A stretch of DNA of 64,000 nt from Mycobacterium sp. 3519A. GTDB lineage: Bacteria > Actinomycetota > Actinomycetes > Mycobacteriales > Mycobacteriaceae. The stretch is from assembly GCF_900240945.1 (NCBI RefSeq), contig NZ_OESG01000014.1, positions 1,470,015 to 1,534,014 of the forward strand, given 5' to 3'. The stretch's first letter is position 1. Each line of letters opens with the position of its first letter. The position numbers were made by a program, and so were the translations under genes. Positions 42,834 to 52,116 of this stretch are shown one piece after another. The notes under the pieces were generated by a model. The model was given only the letters and a program-made list of their open reading frames with translations, had not been told where the DNA came from and did no database searches.

Positions 42834-43975
42834 GCCGTCTCAGTAGCTGCGGTGGTTTCGCCGGTGATCTGATCGGCGATGGCGCGCAGCGCCTCGAGAT
42901 CCGACACGTCGAACGGCAGCGACGGCACCCCCACGATCGCGACGTGCGGATTGGCGCCGGTGAATCGCGACAGCAGCCTGATCTCGCGCTTGGACGTCAT
43001 CGCCCGGTCGGCATGGATCCGCAGCACCGCGACCGCCACCGCGTTGGGATCCTTCTTCTCCAGGTCCTCGGCGGCTTCCTCGGCTTTCTCGGCGTGCAGA
43101 TCGCACAGCATCGGGTGCGTGCGGTTGAGGATCAAGCCGGCCAGCGGCATGTGCTCCTGTGACAATCGGTCGACGAAGAACGACGCCTCCCGCAACGCGT
43201 CGGGTTCGGCGGCCGATACCACCACGAACTGCGTGCCGCGCCGCTTGAGGAGTTCGTAGGTGCGGTCGGCCTTCTCCCGGAATCCGCCGAACGTCGCGTC
43301 CAGCGACTGCACGAACGCCGCCGCGTCCGAGAGCATCTGCGAGCCGAGCACGGTCGACAGCGCCTTCATCGCCAGTCCCATGGCGCCGGTCACCAGCCTG
43401 CCGATGCCGCGGCCGGGGCCGAGAAGCAGCTTCCACAGCCGGCTGTCCATGAAGCCGCCCAACCGCTTTGGGGCGTCCAGGAAGTCCAGCGCGTTGCGCG
43501 ACGGTGGGGTGTCGACGACCACCAGGTCCCAGCGATCCTGGGCGAGCAGTTGGCCGAGCTTCTCCATCGCCATGTATTCCTGCGTGCCCGCCAGCGACGT
43601 GGCCACCGTCTGATAGAACTGGTTGTCCAGAATCTCTTGTGCGCGTTCGGGTCCCGAGTACTGCATCACCATCTCGTCGAACGTGCGACGCATGTCCAGC
43701 ATCATGGCGTGCAACTCGCCGGGCACCTCCGGCGCGAGCGGCACCCGCTGCGGGGTGTTGCCGAGATCCTTGATGCCGAGCGCCTGGGCCAGTCGTCGGG
43801 CCGGGTCGATGGTCAGCACGACGACGGTGCGGCCGTATTCGGCCGCCCGCAACGCCATTGCCGCCGCGGTGGTGGTCTTGCCGACACCGCCCGCGCCGCA
43901 GCACACCACGACGCGGTTGGAGGTGTCCCGCAGGATCGAGCCCATGTCGAGGGCGGGTGGTGTGGTGCTCATCAT
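42830..43975 (-). CDS. bagB: BagB-type ArsA/Get3-like ATPase (Rv3680-like)
   Basis: The 381-residue product is a SIMIBI-class ATPase with the deviant Walker [17 protein letters not shown] (residues 28-43), switch I region [13 protein letters not shown], and a [16 protein letters not shown]alker B. It pairs with the co-encoded Rv3679-like protein; the pair resembles the Get3/ArsA machinery for tail-anchored proteins or anions, and in M. tuberculosis it has been linked to glycerol and nitric-oxide stress. There are two start ATGs in a row (43975 and 43972). Confidence 0.9.
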   Translation of the reverse strand: MMSTTPPALDMGSILRDTSNRVVVCCGAGGVGKTTTAAAMALRAAEYGRTVVVLTIDPARRLAQALGIKDLGNTPQRVPLAPEVPGELHAMMLDMRRTFDEMVMQYSGPERAQEILDNQFYQTVATSLAGTQEYMAMEKLGQLLAQDRWDLVVVDTPPSRNALDFLDAPKRLGGFMDSRLWKLLLGPGRGIGRLVTGAMGLAMKALSTVLGSQMLSDAAAFVQSLDATFGGFREKADRTYELLKRRGTQFVVVSAAEPDALREASFFVDRLSQEHMPLAGLILNRTHPMLCDLHAEKAEEAAEDLEKKDPNAVAVAVLRIHADRAMTSKREIRLLSRFTGANPHVAIVGVPSLPFDVSDLEALRAIADQITGETTAATETA

Positions 43976-44991
43976 CGGACCCCTTGGTGGGCAAGTGCAT
44001 CGGCGAGTTCGTAGAGGCTGCCGAGGTCGACGCCGTCGGCTATCTGCGGCAGCTCCAGCCGTGCCACGTCGAGCGCGTCGAGTTGTTCCGCGCTTTCGGC
44101 GCGCGCGGTGATCCTGGTCGCGTGCTGGATGGTCTCTGTCAACAAACCGGCAAAGTCGGTGTCGGACAAGGTGATTCCGACGCTTTCCAACCCGCTGCGG
44201 ACGGCGTCGGCGTCGATGTCGCCCTCGGCGGCCTTGGCCAGGTCGTCGGCGTTCAGATAGGCCGGGATGTTGCGGTTGACGATCACGCTGCCGATCGGCA
44301 GGTCGAGTTCGCGGAGTTCCTCGATGGCTTCGACCGTCTCCTGGATGGGCAGCGCCTCGAGCAGTGTGACGAGGTGGATGGTGGTCAGGTCGGAATGCAA
44401 CACCTTGACCACGCTTTCGGCCTGCGAATGCACCGGACCGCCCTTCGCGAGGTCTGACACCGCCTTGGTGACGTCGAGGAACCGGGCGATGCGGCCCGTC
44501 GGCGGCGAGTCCACCACGATGGCGTCGTAGACGGGTTGCTTGCCCTTCTCGGCGCGGGTGACGATCTCCCGGATCTTTCCGGTGAGCAGCACGTCACGCA
44601 GGCCGGGAGCGATCGTCGTCGCGAACTCGACGGCGCCGATCCTGCGCATGGCGCGGCCCGCCAACCCCAGGTTGTAGAACATGTCGAGGTACTCGAGGAA
44701 CGCGGCTTCGGTGTCGATGGCCAACGCGTTCACGGTGCCGCCGCCGTCGGCGGTCGCGATCTTGACCTCGGCGTAGGGCAACGGCGGAACGTCGAACAGC
44801 TGCGCAATGCCTTGGCGCCCTTCGACTTCCACCAACAGCACCTTGCGTCCGCCGGACGCCAGGGCCAGCGCCAGAGACGCCGCGATCGTCGACTTACCGG
44901 TACCGCCCTTGCCGGTGACGAAATGCAGACGCGCCTTGGTCAGGCGAGACGGCCAGCCGACCGGTCTACCGCTATTCGCTGAGGTAGCCAC
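43972..44991 (-). CDS. bagA: BagA-type ArsA/Get3-like ATPase (Rv3679-like)
   Basis: The 339-residue product has the deviant Walker [17 protein letters not shown] (residues 27-42), [13 protein letters not shown] and [16 protein letters not shown]. It starts at GTG 44991 and its TGA overlaps the bagB ATG, so the two subunits are made together. The two Walker A forms (KGGTGKS here and AGGVGKT in BagB) show they are paralogous, not duplicates. Confidence 0.9.
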   Translation of the reverse strand: MATSANSGRPVGWPSRLTKARLHFVTGKGGTGKSTIAASLALALASGGRKVLLVEVEGRQGIAQLFDVPPLPYAEVKIATADGGGTVNALAIDTEAAFLEYLDMFYNLGLAGRAMRRIGAVEFATTIAPGLRDVLLTGKIREIVTRAEKGKQPVYDAIVVDSPPTGRIARFLDVTKAVSDLAKGGPVHSQAESVVKVLHSDLTTIHLVTLLEALPIQETVEAIEELRELDLPIGSVIVNRNIPAYLNADDLAKAAEGDIDADAVRSGLESVGITLSDTDFAGLLTETIQHATRITARAESAEQLDALDVARLELPQIADGVDLGSLYELADALAHQGVR

Positions 44992-45039
44992 CCCTGCATG
45001 CTAGCTGGGAGCAATTCGGTGCCCGATAAGCTCAGCGTC

Positions 45040-45201
45040 ATGAGCGAACCGACCCGTTGGGAATACGCCACCGTCCCGCTGTTGACGCACGCGACGAAGC
45101 AGATCCTCGATCAGTGGGGCGAGGACGGCTGGGAACTGGTGTCGGTACTGCCGGGGCCGACCGGTGAGCAGCACGTCGCATATCTGAAGCGCGCGAAATG
45201 A
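45040..45201 (+). CDS. Small DUF4177-type protein (Rv3678A-like)
   Basis: The 53-residue product (MSEPTRWEYATVPLL, then DQWGEDGWELVSVLPGP) matches the DUF4177 pattern, Trp-Glu-Tyr near the start and GWELV in the middle. No function is assigned. The stop overlaps the ridA start by ATGA, so they are coupled. It is divergent from bagA by 48 bases. Confidence 0.85.
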   Translation: MSEPTRWEYATVPLLTHATKQILDQWGEDGWELVSVLPGPTGEQHVAYLKRAK

Positions 45202-45653
45202 GTGCCTCGCAGCGGCTTGCCGAATTGGGCATCGAGCTGCCGACTGTGGTCCCCCCTGCCGGTGCCTACGTGCCGGCGGTCCGCACCGGCAACCTGGTCT
45301 ACACGGCAGGTCAGCTGCCGATGCAGGCGGGCAAGCTGCCGCAGACCGGCAAGGTGGGCGGCGAGGTCAGCCCCGAGGACGCCAAGGCGCTGGCCCGGAT
45401 ATGTGCGCTGAACGCCTTGGCGGCGGTGCACTCGCTGGTCGGCATCGACAGCGTCACCCGGGTGGTCAAGGTGGTCGGGTTCGTCGCGTCCGCGCCGGGG
45501 TTCAACGGTCAGCCGGGCGTCGTCAACGGGGCCTCGGAACTGCTCGGTGAGGTGTTCGGCGAGGCGGGTAAGCATGCCCGCTCCGCGGTCGGGGTGTCCG
45601 AGTTGCCGCTGGACACGCCGGTTGAGGTCGAGATCATCGTCGAGGTCGCGTGA
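45198..45653 (+). CDS. RidA-family protein (Rv3678c-like)
   Basis: The 151-residue product has the YjgF/YER057c/UK114 fold with VYTAGQLPMQAG at about residues 34-45 and ALAAVHSLVG later. True RidA enzymes deaminate reactive enamine or imine intermediates using a conserved arginine; here the usual catalytic Arg in the C-terminal segment is not evident (HARSAVGVSELPLDTPVEVE has one Arg nearby), so activity is uncertain. A 26-base tandem duplication covers its stop codon. Confidence 0.85.
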   Translation: MSASQRLAELGIELPTVVPPAGAYVPAVRTGNLVYTAGQLPMQAGKLPQTGKVGGEVSPEDAKALARICALNALAAVHSLVGIDSVTRVVKVVGFVASAPGFNGQPGVVNGASELLGEVFGEAGKHARSAVGVSELPLDTPVEVEIIVEVA

Positions 45654-45693
45654 GCGACGATCAGGCAGAGGTCGCGTGAGCGACGATCAGGCA
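45642..45693 (+). repeat. 26-base tandem duplication across the ridA stop codon
   Basis: The 26 bases at 45642-45667, which include the last codons and TGA stop of ridA, are repeated exactly at 45668-45693. The second copy lies in the gap before the metallo-beta-lactamase-fold gene and duplicates the Val-Ala-stop coding end. Confidence 0.9.
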
Positions 45694-45701
45694 GAGGTTG
45701 A

Positions 45702-46478
45702 GTGACGCTCGAGCATCCTGCGTACGGGCTGCTGCGGCCAGTCACCGAGACCGCGTCGGTGCTGCTGTGCAACAACCCCGGCCTGATGACGCTGGACGGC
45801 ACGAACACGTGGGTGCTGCGCGGCCGCGGTAGCGACGAGATGGTGATCGTCGATCCGGGGCCGGACGACGACGAGCACATCGGGCGGATCGCCGAACTCG
45901 GCAAGATTCCGCTGGTGCTGATCAGCCACAAACACGACGACCACACCGGCGGCATCGACAAGATCGTCGACCGCACCGGCGCGGTGGTCCGCTCGGTGGG
46001 CAGCGGGTTCCTGCGCGGCCTCGGCGGGCCCTTCGTCGACGGTGAGGTGATCGACGCGGCGGGGCTGCGCATCACGGTGATGGCCACCCCGGGCCATACC
46101 GCCGACTCGGTGTCGTTTCTGCTCGACGATGCGGTGCTGACTGCCGACACCGTGCTGGGTCGCGGCACCACCGTGATCGACAACGAAGACGGCAGCCTCG
46201 GTGCGTACCTGGAGTCGCTGCGCCGGCTGCACGGTCTTGGGCAGCGCACGGTGCTGCCCGGCCACGGTCCGGACCTCGACGACCTGGCGGCCGTCAGCGC
46301 GATGTATCTGGCCCACCGCGAGGAGCGGTTGGAGCAGGTGCGCGACGCGTTGCGTGCGCTGGGCGACGACGCCACCGCGCGGCAGATCGTCGAGCACGTC
46401 TACACCGACGTCGACGAAAAGCTATGGGACGCAGCCGAATGGAGCGTCCAAGCGCAGCTGGACTACCTACGCGGATGA
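45702..46478 (+). CDS. Metallo-beta-lactamase-fold hydrolase (Rv3677c-like)
   Basis: The 258-residue product starts at GTG 45702 and has the metal motif ISHKHDDHTGG (about residues 71-81), TPGHTADSVSF and LPGHGPDLDDL, then a C-terminal winged-helix-like tail of the LACTB2/glyoxalase-II-like group. Eukaryotic LACTB2 relatives act as endoribonucleases; the bacterial role is unclear. It converges with crp, separated by a strong hairpin that ends crp. Confidence 0.87.
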   Translation: MTLEHPAYGLLRPVTETASVLLCNNPGLMTLDGTNTWVLRGRGSDEMVIVDPGPDDDEHIGRIAELGKIPLVLISHKHDDHTGGIDKIVDRTGAVVRSVGSGFLRGLGGPFVDGEVIDAAGLRITVMATPGHTADSVSFLLDDAVLTADTVLGRGTTVIDNEDGSLGAYLESLRRLHGLGQRTVLPGHGPDLDDLAAVSAMYLAHREERLEQVRDALRALGDDATARQIVEHVYTDVDEKLWDAAEWSVQAQLDYLRG

Positions 46479-46529
46479 TTTGTGTGCGTTAACGAGCGCT
46501 CACCGCTCGTAAGTGCACACAAATCGCTA
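46477..46529 (-). repeat. Hairpin repeat element, copy 2 (crp 3' end, bidirectional terminator)
   Basis: GATTTGTGTGC (46477-46487) pairs perfectly with GCACACAAATC (46515-46525); inside, ACGAGCG (46492-46498) pairs with CGCTCGT (46504-46510) around CTCAC. On the minus strand the element begins with the TAG stop of crp followed by CG, exactly as copy 1 begins with the padR stop. Its left edge covers the last two bases of the convergent gene, so it can terminate both. Confidence 0.7.
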
Positions 46530-47201
46530 GCGCGCTCGGCGGGCCAGACGCTCGCTGTCCGAGATCAGCACGCTCTTGCCCTCCAGGCGAATCCAGCCGC
46601 GGTGGGCGAAATCGGCCAGCGCCTTGTTGACCGTCTCGCGTGACGCGCCGACCAACTGGGCGATCTCTTCCTGCGTCAGGTCGTGGGTGACGCGCAGCGC
46701 GCCGCCCTCCTGGGTGCCGAACCGCTGAGCCAGCTGCAGCAGCTGCTTGGCCACCCGGCCCGGCACGTCGGTGAAGATCAGGTCGGCCAGGTTGTTGTTG
46801 GTGCGACGGAGTCGGCGGGCCAACACCCGCAGCAGCTGCTCGGCGATTTCAGGCCGGTCGGCGATCCACGCGCGCAGCGCGTCGCGGTCCATGGACACCG
46901 CGCGCACCTCGGTGATGGTGGTGGCGCTCGATGTCCGGGGGCCCGGGTCGAAGATCGACAACTCGCCGAACATGTCCGACGGGCCCATGATGGTGAGCAG
47001 ATTCTCGCGACCGTCAGGCGAGCGGCGGCCGATCTTGACTTTGCCCGAAATGATGATGAACAACCGATCGCCGGGCTCACCCTCTGCGAACACGGTGTGT
47101 CCGCGGGGGAAATCGACCGGCTGCAGTTGCTTGGTCAGCGCGGAAACGGCGCTGGGTTCGACCCCTTGGAAGATTCCGGCCCTCGCCAGGATCTCGTCCA
47201 C
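46527..47201 (-). CDS. crp: Crp, cAMP receptor protein
   Basis: From GTG 47201 (AAGAGGGG upstream) the product is 224 residues, the length of M. tuberculosis Rv3676 and nearly identical along its whole run as I recall it. It has the cyclic-nucleotide roll with [17 protein letters not shown] (the phosphate-binding cassette) and a C-terminal helix-turn-helix [21 protein letters not shown]. It regulates many genes through TGTGA-N6-TCACA sites. Two such sites are in this window, at acs and at the Ms1 RNA promoter. Confidence 0.96.
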   Translation of the reverse strand: MDEILARAGIFQGVEPSAVSALTKQLQPVDFPRGHTVFAEGEPGDRLFIIISGKVKIGRRSPDGRENLLTIMGPSDMFGELSIFDPGPRTSSATTITEVRAVSMDRDALRAWIADRPEIAEQLLRVLARRLRRTNNNLADLIFTDVPGRVAKQLLQLAQRFGTQEGGALRVTHDLTQEEIAQLVGASRETVNKALADFAHRGWIRLEGKSVLISDSERLARRAR

Positions 47202-47330
47202 GTTGGCCCCTCTTAAGCTGTTCGGTGACATGACATGCGCCAGCCGCCCTCTTACTGGTTAGCGTGATCAGTCTAGAGGTAGGCCACGCCGACGTTGTCG
47301 GCATTGAGCCTCCAGCGCGACTAGCCCACG

Positions 47331-47663
47331 CTACACACGATTGGCATGTCGGGTCGGCTGAAATTCAGGATTGGCCCGATGATGCATCACCAGTCGATTT
47401 GGCAAACTTGACAACTCACGGTCTCGCACCGGCGCAGGCGGTGTCCAGTCGTTTTCGCCCAGTCGCTGGTGCATCCCGTTGAGCGCCCGGCTCATGCCTT
47501 CTCGTGCCAGCGTGTCGACGTCACGCGGCTCGGCCTGATGAAGAAACTCGGCGACGTCCGCGGCCGAGACGGTGTCGGTGTCGAGGCTCGATTCCAGCCG
47601 CTGCAGCCCGAATGTCGCCAGCATCAGCAACGCTGGGATGAACGCTGCGAGCAACCAAGACAC
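47331..47663 (-). CDS. Small membrane protein (Rv3675-like)
   Basis: The 110-residue product has one N-terminal membrane helix ([17 protein letters not shown]) and a soluble tail with [43 protein letters not shown]. It is conserved in position between crp and nth in mycobacteria. No function is known. It is divergent from nth, whose start is 105 bases away. Confidence 0.72.
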   Translation of the reverse strand: MSWLLAAFIPALLMLATFGLQRLESSLDTDTVSAADVAEFLHQAEPRDVDTLAREGMSRALNGMHQRLGENDWTPPAPVRDRELSSLPNRLVMHHRANPEFQPTRHANRV

Positions 47664-47768
47664 AAGGGTGAAGTAAACACGGCCAAGGTCTCAGCGGGAT
47701 TACGAATTGTCACCGGTCCGCACGCGTCCGCGCCGAACCAGTCGTACCCCCTGCGTACGCTGGCATCC

Positions 47769-48545
47769 GTGACGGTGGGTGAGACTTCCAAGCCGACTAA
47801 GCAGGCCTCTTCGCGGAAGTGGGACAACGAAACCCGCGTCGGCCTGGTCCGTCGCGCGCGTCGGATGAATCGCACGCTCGCGCAAGCATTTCCGCATGTT
47901 TACTGTGAACTCGACTTCACCAATCCGCTGGAGCTGACGGTGGCGACCATCCTGTCGGCGCAGAGCACCGACAAGCGGGTCAACCTGACCACTCCGGCGT
48001 TGTTCAAGCGATACCGCACGGCCCTCGACTATGCGCAGGCCGACCGCGCCGAACTCGAAGAGCTCATCCGGCCCACCGGCTTCTATCGCAACAAGGCCAA
48101 CTCGCTGATCCGGCTGGGCCAGGAACTGGTCGAGCGGTTCGACGGCAACGTGCCGAACACCATGGACGAACTCGTGACGCTGCCGGGCGTCGGCCGCAAA
48201 ACCGCCAACGTCATCCTCGGCAACGCCTTCGACATCCCCGGCATCACGGTCGACACCCACTTCGGCCGGCTGGTGCGGCGCTGGCGCTGGACCGCCGAAG
48301 AGGACCCGGTCAAGGTCGAACACGCCGTCGGCGAGCTGATCGAGCGGCGCGAGTGGACCCTGCTCAGCCACCGGGTGATCTTCCACGGCCGCCGGGTGTG
48401 CCACGCCCGCAAGCCCGCCTGCGGGGTATGCGTGCTGGCCAAGGACTGCCCGTCGTTCGGCATCGGGCCGACCGATCCGCTGATCGCCGCCCCGCTGGTC
48501 AAGGGCCCCGAGACCGAACACCTGCTGGCGCTGGCCGGCCTCTAA
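47769..48545 (+). CDS. nth: Endonuclease III
   Basis: The 258-residue product is a helix-hairpin-helix DNA glycosylase/AP lyase that removes oxidised pyrimidines. The catalytic Lys is in [14 protein letters not shown] and the catalytic Asp in [11 protein letters not shown]. The C-terminal [4Fe-4S] loop has Cys-X6-Cys-X2-Cys-X5-Cys ([17 protein letters not shown]). The start is GTG 47769 or, six bases on, GTG 47775; an upstream extension is rejected because it lies opposite the Rv3675-like gene. Confidence 0.94.
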   Translation: MTVGETSKPTKQASSRKWDNETRVGLVRRARRMNRTLAQAFPHVYCELDFTNPLELTVATILSAQSTDKRVNLTTPALFKRYRTALDYAQADRAELEELIRPTGFYRNKANSLIRLGQELVERFDGNVPNTMDELVTLPGVGRKTANVILGNAFDIPGITVDTHFGRLVRRWRWTAEEDPVKVEHAVGELIERREWTLLSHRVIFHGRRVCHARKPACGVCVLAKDCPSFGIGPTDPLIAAPLVKGPETEHLLALAGL

Positions 48546-48555
48546 TGTGCTCGGA

Positions 48556-49200
48556 ATGAGCACGTCGACCCGGTGGACCGTCGCCGTGCTGGTCGTCGTG
48601 GTCGCGTTGGGGGTGGCGCTGTGGACCCAGCTCGGCGACCAGCCCGGTCCCACGTCGCCTGCCGGGCAGTTCCAGGCACGTGAGCATCGCGATGCCGACA
48701 CGCCGGAAGCGCTCGCGGGCCCGCGGGCGCGCGCCGACCTGCCGCCATGTCCGGTCGGCACCGGGCCAGGACCCGCGCCTCTGCGCGACATCACCCTCGA
48801 ATGCGCAGGCGATGGCGAGCGCGTCGACGTGGCCACCGCCGTCGCCGGTCGCCCGACAGTGCTCAACCTGTGGGCCTACTGGTGCGGGCCGTGCGCCCAG
48901 GAACTGCCCGCGATGGCCGAGTATCAGCGCCGCGCCGGATCCGCGGTCACCGTGCTGACCGTGCATCAGGACGAGAACGAGGAAGCGGCGTTGCTGCGGC
49001 TGGCCGAACTCGGCGTCCGGCTGCCCACCCTGCAGGACGGGCGCAGGCTGATCGCCGCGGCCCTGCGGGTACCGAACGTGATGCCCGCCACCGTGGTGTT
49101 GCGCGCGGACGGTAGCGTTGCCGAAGTTCTGCCGAGGTCGTTCGCGAACGCCGACGAGATCGCCGCGGCGGTGGACCCCCAGATAGGAGTACCGGCGTGA
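48556..49200 (+). CDS. Membrane-anchored thioredoxin-like (TlpA) protein (Rv3673c-like)
   Basis: The 214-residue product has an N-terminal membrane anchor (about 8-26), a spacer, and a thioredoxin fold with the redox motif WAYWCGPCAQELP (Trp-Cys-Gly-Pro-Cys) and a cis-Pro region near NVMPATVV. An extra cysteine pair (PPCPVG, LECAGD) could form a structural disulfide. It should reduce or form disulfides outside the membrane. Its TGA overlaps the Nudix GTG (GTGA). Confidence 0.88.
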   Translation: MSTSTRWTVAVLVVVVALGVALWTQLGDQPGPTSPAGQFQAREHRDADTPEALAGPRARADLPPCPVGTGPGPAPLRDITLECAGDGERVDVATAVAGRPTVLNLWAYWCGPCAQELPAMAEYQRRAGSAVTVLTVHQDENEEAALLRLAELGVRLPTLQDGRRLIAAALRVPNVMPATVVLRADGSVAEVLPRSFANADEIAAAVDPQIGVPA

Positions 49201-49979
49201 GTTGGGGTGCGGCTGCGGGGGATCTGGACCCCGGCTCGGCCCCGTCCTGGCTCAAACCGCTGACCGACAACTGCAGGGACGTCAAACGCGCCTACCGCAG
49301 GCGGGTGCCGCCGGAGGTGCTGGCCCTGGTCACCGCCGCCAACACCAAGGCCGCGATCACCGGGGAGAAGCGCGACGCCGCGGTGCTGGTGCTGTTCTCC
49401 GGCCCGGCCGAATCGGCGTCCGGCGGCTTGCCTGATGACGCCGACCTGCTGGTCACCGTGCGCGCCTCGACGTTGCGCCACCACGCCGGTCAAGCGGCGT
49501 TTCCCGGCGGGGCCGCCGATCCCGGCGACGCCGGCCCGGTGCACACCGCGCTGCGCGAGGCCAACGAGGAAACCGGCATCGACACCGGCAGGCTGCAGCC
49601 ACTGTGCACGCTGGAGCGGATGTACATCCCGCCGTCGGGTTTTCACGTCGTCCCGGTTTTGGCGTATTCACAGGATCCTGGGCCGGTGGCCGTCGTCGAC
49701 GAACACGAGACCGCGATCGTTGCCAGGGTGCCGGTGCGCGCGTTCATCAACCCCGAGAACCGAATCATGGTGTACCGCAAGGAAAACACCCGCCGCTTCG
49801 CGGGCCCGGCATTCCTGCTCAACGAGATGCTGGTGTGGGGATTCACCGGTCAGGTGATCTCGGCGATGCTCGATGTCGCCGGGTGGGCCAAGCCGTGGAA
49901 CACCGACGACGTTCGAGAACTCGAGGAGGCAATGGCGCTCGTCGGGCGCGAGGACAGCTACGGTGAAGCTCAACAATGA
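49197..49979 (+). CDS. CoA-type Nudix hydrolase (Rv3672c-like)
   Basis: The 260-residue product has the Nudix box with REANEETGID and, just before it, LRHHAGQAAFPGG, the signature of the NudL/CoA pyrophosphatase subgroup. It probably splits coenzyme A or its thioesters into 3',5'-ADP and phosphopantetheine. The N-terminal 60 residues are longer than usual. It overlaps the genes on both sides by four bases, so nth, tlpA, nudix and marP probably form one operon. Confidence 0.88.
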   Translation: MSWGAAAGDLDPGSAPSWLKPLTDNCRDVKRAYRRRVPPEVLALVTAANTKAAITGEKRDAAVLVLFSGPAESASGGLPDDADLLVTVRASTLRHHAGQAAFPGGAADPGDAGPVHTALREANEETGIDTGRLQPLCTLERMYIPPSGFHVVPVLAYSQDPGPVAVVDEHETAIVARVPVRAFINPENRIMVYRKENTRRFAGPAFLLNEMLVWGFTGQVISAMLDVAGWAKPWNTDDVRELEEAMALVGREDSYGEAQQ

Positions 49980-51169
49980 CATCGTCACAGTGGCTTGACC
50001 TCGCCGTCCTCGCGATCGCGTTCGTGGCCGCCATCTCCGGGTGGCGCTCGGGCGCGCTCGGCTCGCTGCTGTCCTTCGTCGGTGTGGTGCTGGGCGCGGT
50101 CGCCGGGGTGCTGCTTGCCCCGCACATCGTCTCCCACATCAGCGGGCCGCGCACCAAGCTGTTCGTGACGTTGTTCTTGATCCTCGCGCTGGTGGTGATC
50201 GGTGAGATCGCCGGGGTGGTGCTCGGTCGCGCGGTCCGCGGTGCGCTGCGCAACCGCGCGCTGCGCACCTTCGACTCGATCATCGGTGTCGGCCTGCAAC
50301 TGGTCGCCGTGCTGGTGGCCGCGTGGATGCTGGCCACCCCGCTGACGTCCTCGGATCAGCCGAACCTGGCCGCCGCGGTGCGCGGCTCGAAGGTGCTCGC
50401 CCAGGTGGATGAGGTGGCGCCCAGTTGGCTGAAGTCCGTGCCGACGCGGCTGTCGGCCCTGCTCGACACATCCGGGCTGCCCGACGTGCTCTCGGAGTAC
50501 GGCCGCACCCCGATCATCGCGGTCGACGCGCCGGACGCCGCGCTGGCCAACGACGCCGTGGTCGCCGCCAGTAGGCCCAGCGTCGTCAAGATCCGCGGAG
50601 TCGCACCCAGCTGCCAAAAGGTGTTGGAAGGCACCGGTTTCGTGGTCGGACCCAATCGGGTGATGTCCAACGCGCACGTGGTGGCGGGCTCCGACAGCGT
50701 CACGGTCGAGGTCGACGGCCAGACGTACGACGCGAGCGTGGTGTCCTACGATCCCGAAGCCGACATCTCGATCCTCGACGTGCCGAATCTGCCGTCGCAG
50801 CCGCTGCAGTTCGCCGAGGGTGCCGCGCCGACGGGCACCGACGCGATCGTGATGGGGTATCCGGGCGGCGGCGACTTCGTCGCCACCCCGGCCCGCGTTC
50901 GCGAGATCATCGAACTCAACGGCCCCGACATCTACCGCTCCGCGACCGTGACCCGCGAGGTGTATACGATCAGAGGGACTGTGCGGCAAGGGAATTCGGG
51001 CGGTCCGATGATCAACCGGTCGGGCCAGGTGCTCGGCGTGGTGTTCGGTGCCGCCGTCGACGACGCCGACACCGGCTTCGTGCTGACCGCCAAGGAAGTC
51101 TCCAGGCAGATGGCGAAGATCGGCAACACCGAACGCGTCCCGACGGGCACCTGCGTCGGCGGCGCTTAG
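49976..51169 (+). CDS. marP: MarP, membrane-anchored acid-resistance serine protease
   Basis: The 397-residue product has four N-terminal membrane helices (CvpA/colicin-V-like, residues 8-125) and a periplasmic chymotrypsin-like protease. The triad is visible as His234 (SNAHVVAG), Asp263 (EADISIL) and Ser341 (RQGNSGGPM). Cys213 and Cys393 match the disulfide pair known in M. tuberculosis MarP. It is needed there for acid resistance and cleaves a peptidoglycan hydrolase. Length and layout fit exactly. Confidence 0.95.
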   Translation: MTSSQWLDLAVLAIAFVAAISGWRSGALGSLLSFVGVVLGAVAGVLLAPHIVSHISGPRTKLFVTLFLILALVVIGEIAGVVLGRAVRGALRNRALRTFDSIIGVGLQLVAVLVAAWMLATPLTSSDQPNLAAAVRGSKVLAQVDEVAPSWLKSVPTRLSALLDTSGLPDVLSEYGRTPIIAVDAPDAALANDAVVAASRPSVVKIRGVAPSCQKVLEGTGFVVGPNRVMSNAHVVAGSDSVTVEVDGQTYDASVVSYDPEADISILDVPNLPSQPLQFAEGAAPTGTDAIVMGYPGGGDFVATPARVREIIELNGPDIYRSATVTREVYTIRGTVRQGNSGGPMINRSGQVLGVVFGAAVDDADTGFVLTAKEVSRQMAKIGNTERVPTGTCVGGA

Positions 51170-52116
51170 CCGTACACCTGCTTCAGGAACCTCGACAGCT
51201 GCTCGTTGACCGGCTCAGGCGCTTCCTCGTGGCCGAAATGTCCTGCGCCGCCGATGGATACGTAACGTCCGTGCGGCGCATAGTGCTGGGTTCGGTACAC
51301 CGGGTCGGCCAGCACGTACGGATCGGCGTCGCCACGCATGTGCAGCACAGGTACGGCCAGCGGTCGCTTCATCGAACGCATGAACCGCCGTCCCTCACCG
51401 CGCAGTTGGCTGCGTACCGCCCAGCGTTGATATTCCAGCGCCGAGTGTGCGGCCGACGGAATCTGGATGGCCCGCCGCATATGCCCGATCGTCTCCGAAA
51501 AGTCTTCTGAGGCAAGCCATTTGTCGCTGGCCCTGCTGCGCACCAGGCGCTCCAGCTCCTCGCCGTCCTTGCGCGTCAGCGAACGTTCGGGCCACATCGG
51601 CACTTGATAGCGCAGCATCGACGGCAGCAGGGCGCCGCCCTGGTCGCGTCGGGTCAGCGTCGACGCCCGCAGCGCGACGGGATGCGGTGAGCTGACGAGG
51701 GCGATGGCCCTCACCATCCGCGGGTGCAGCACCGAGGTCGCCCAGCACACCAGCCCGCCGTCGGCATGCCCGACCAGCGTTGCCGCCTTGTGGCCCAGCG
51801 CGCGCACCAGGCCTGCGGTGTCGCCCGCCAGCGTCCAGCCGTCGTATCCGCGCGGCGGTTTGTCGCTGCCGCCGTAGCCGCGCAGGTCGACCGCGACCAC
51901 CCGGGCACCGGACAGCCCGCGTAATTGATGGCGCCAGGACCACCAGAATGATCCGAAGCCGTGCAACAGAATCACCAGCGGCCTGTCCGTGACCGGAGCC
52001 TTCGCCGCTTGAGCCGACTCCGCCTCCACGACATGGAAGCGAATCCCGTTGGCGTGCACCTCGAGATGCCGCCAGGGACCGTCGATGCGGACCACCGACG
52101 GGTCGGGCGGGGCCAT
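51166..52116 (-). CDS. ephE: Alpha/beta hydrolase, EphE-like epoxide hydrolase (Rv3670-like)
   Basis: The 316-residue product has the alpha/beta-hydrolase fold: oxyanion HGFGSFWWSW, nucleophile elbow VGHADGGLVCWA with Asp as nucleophile, as in epoxide hydrolases, and the catalytic His in GGAGHFGHEEAP. The natural epoxide is unknown. It converges with marP (four-base overlap) and its ATG overlaps the stop of the holin-like gene (TAATG). Confidence 0.87.
   Translation of the reverse strand: MAPPDPSVVRIDGPWRHLEVHANGIRFHVVEAESAQAAKAPVTDRPLVILLHGFGSFWWSWRHQLRGLSGARVVAVDLRGYGGSDKPPRGYDGWTLAGDTAGLVRALGHKAATLVGHADGGLVCWATSVLHPRMVRAIALVSSPHPVALRASTLTRRDQGGALLPSMLRYQVPMWPERSLTRKDGEELERLVRSRASDKWLASEDFSETIGHMRRAIQIPSAAHSALEYQRWAVRSQLRGEGRRFMRSMKRPLAVPVLHMRGDADPYVLADPVYRTQHYAPHGRYVSIGGAGHFGHEEAPEPVNEQLSRFLKQVYG

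Noticed and set aside
47222..47262. GGTGACATGACATG near crp considered as an autoregulatory Crp site
   Set aside because: Only one half-site fits; the other half departs from TCACA.
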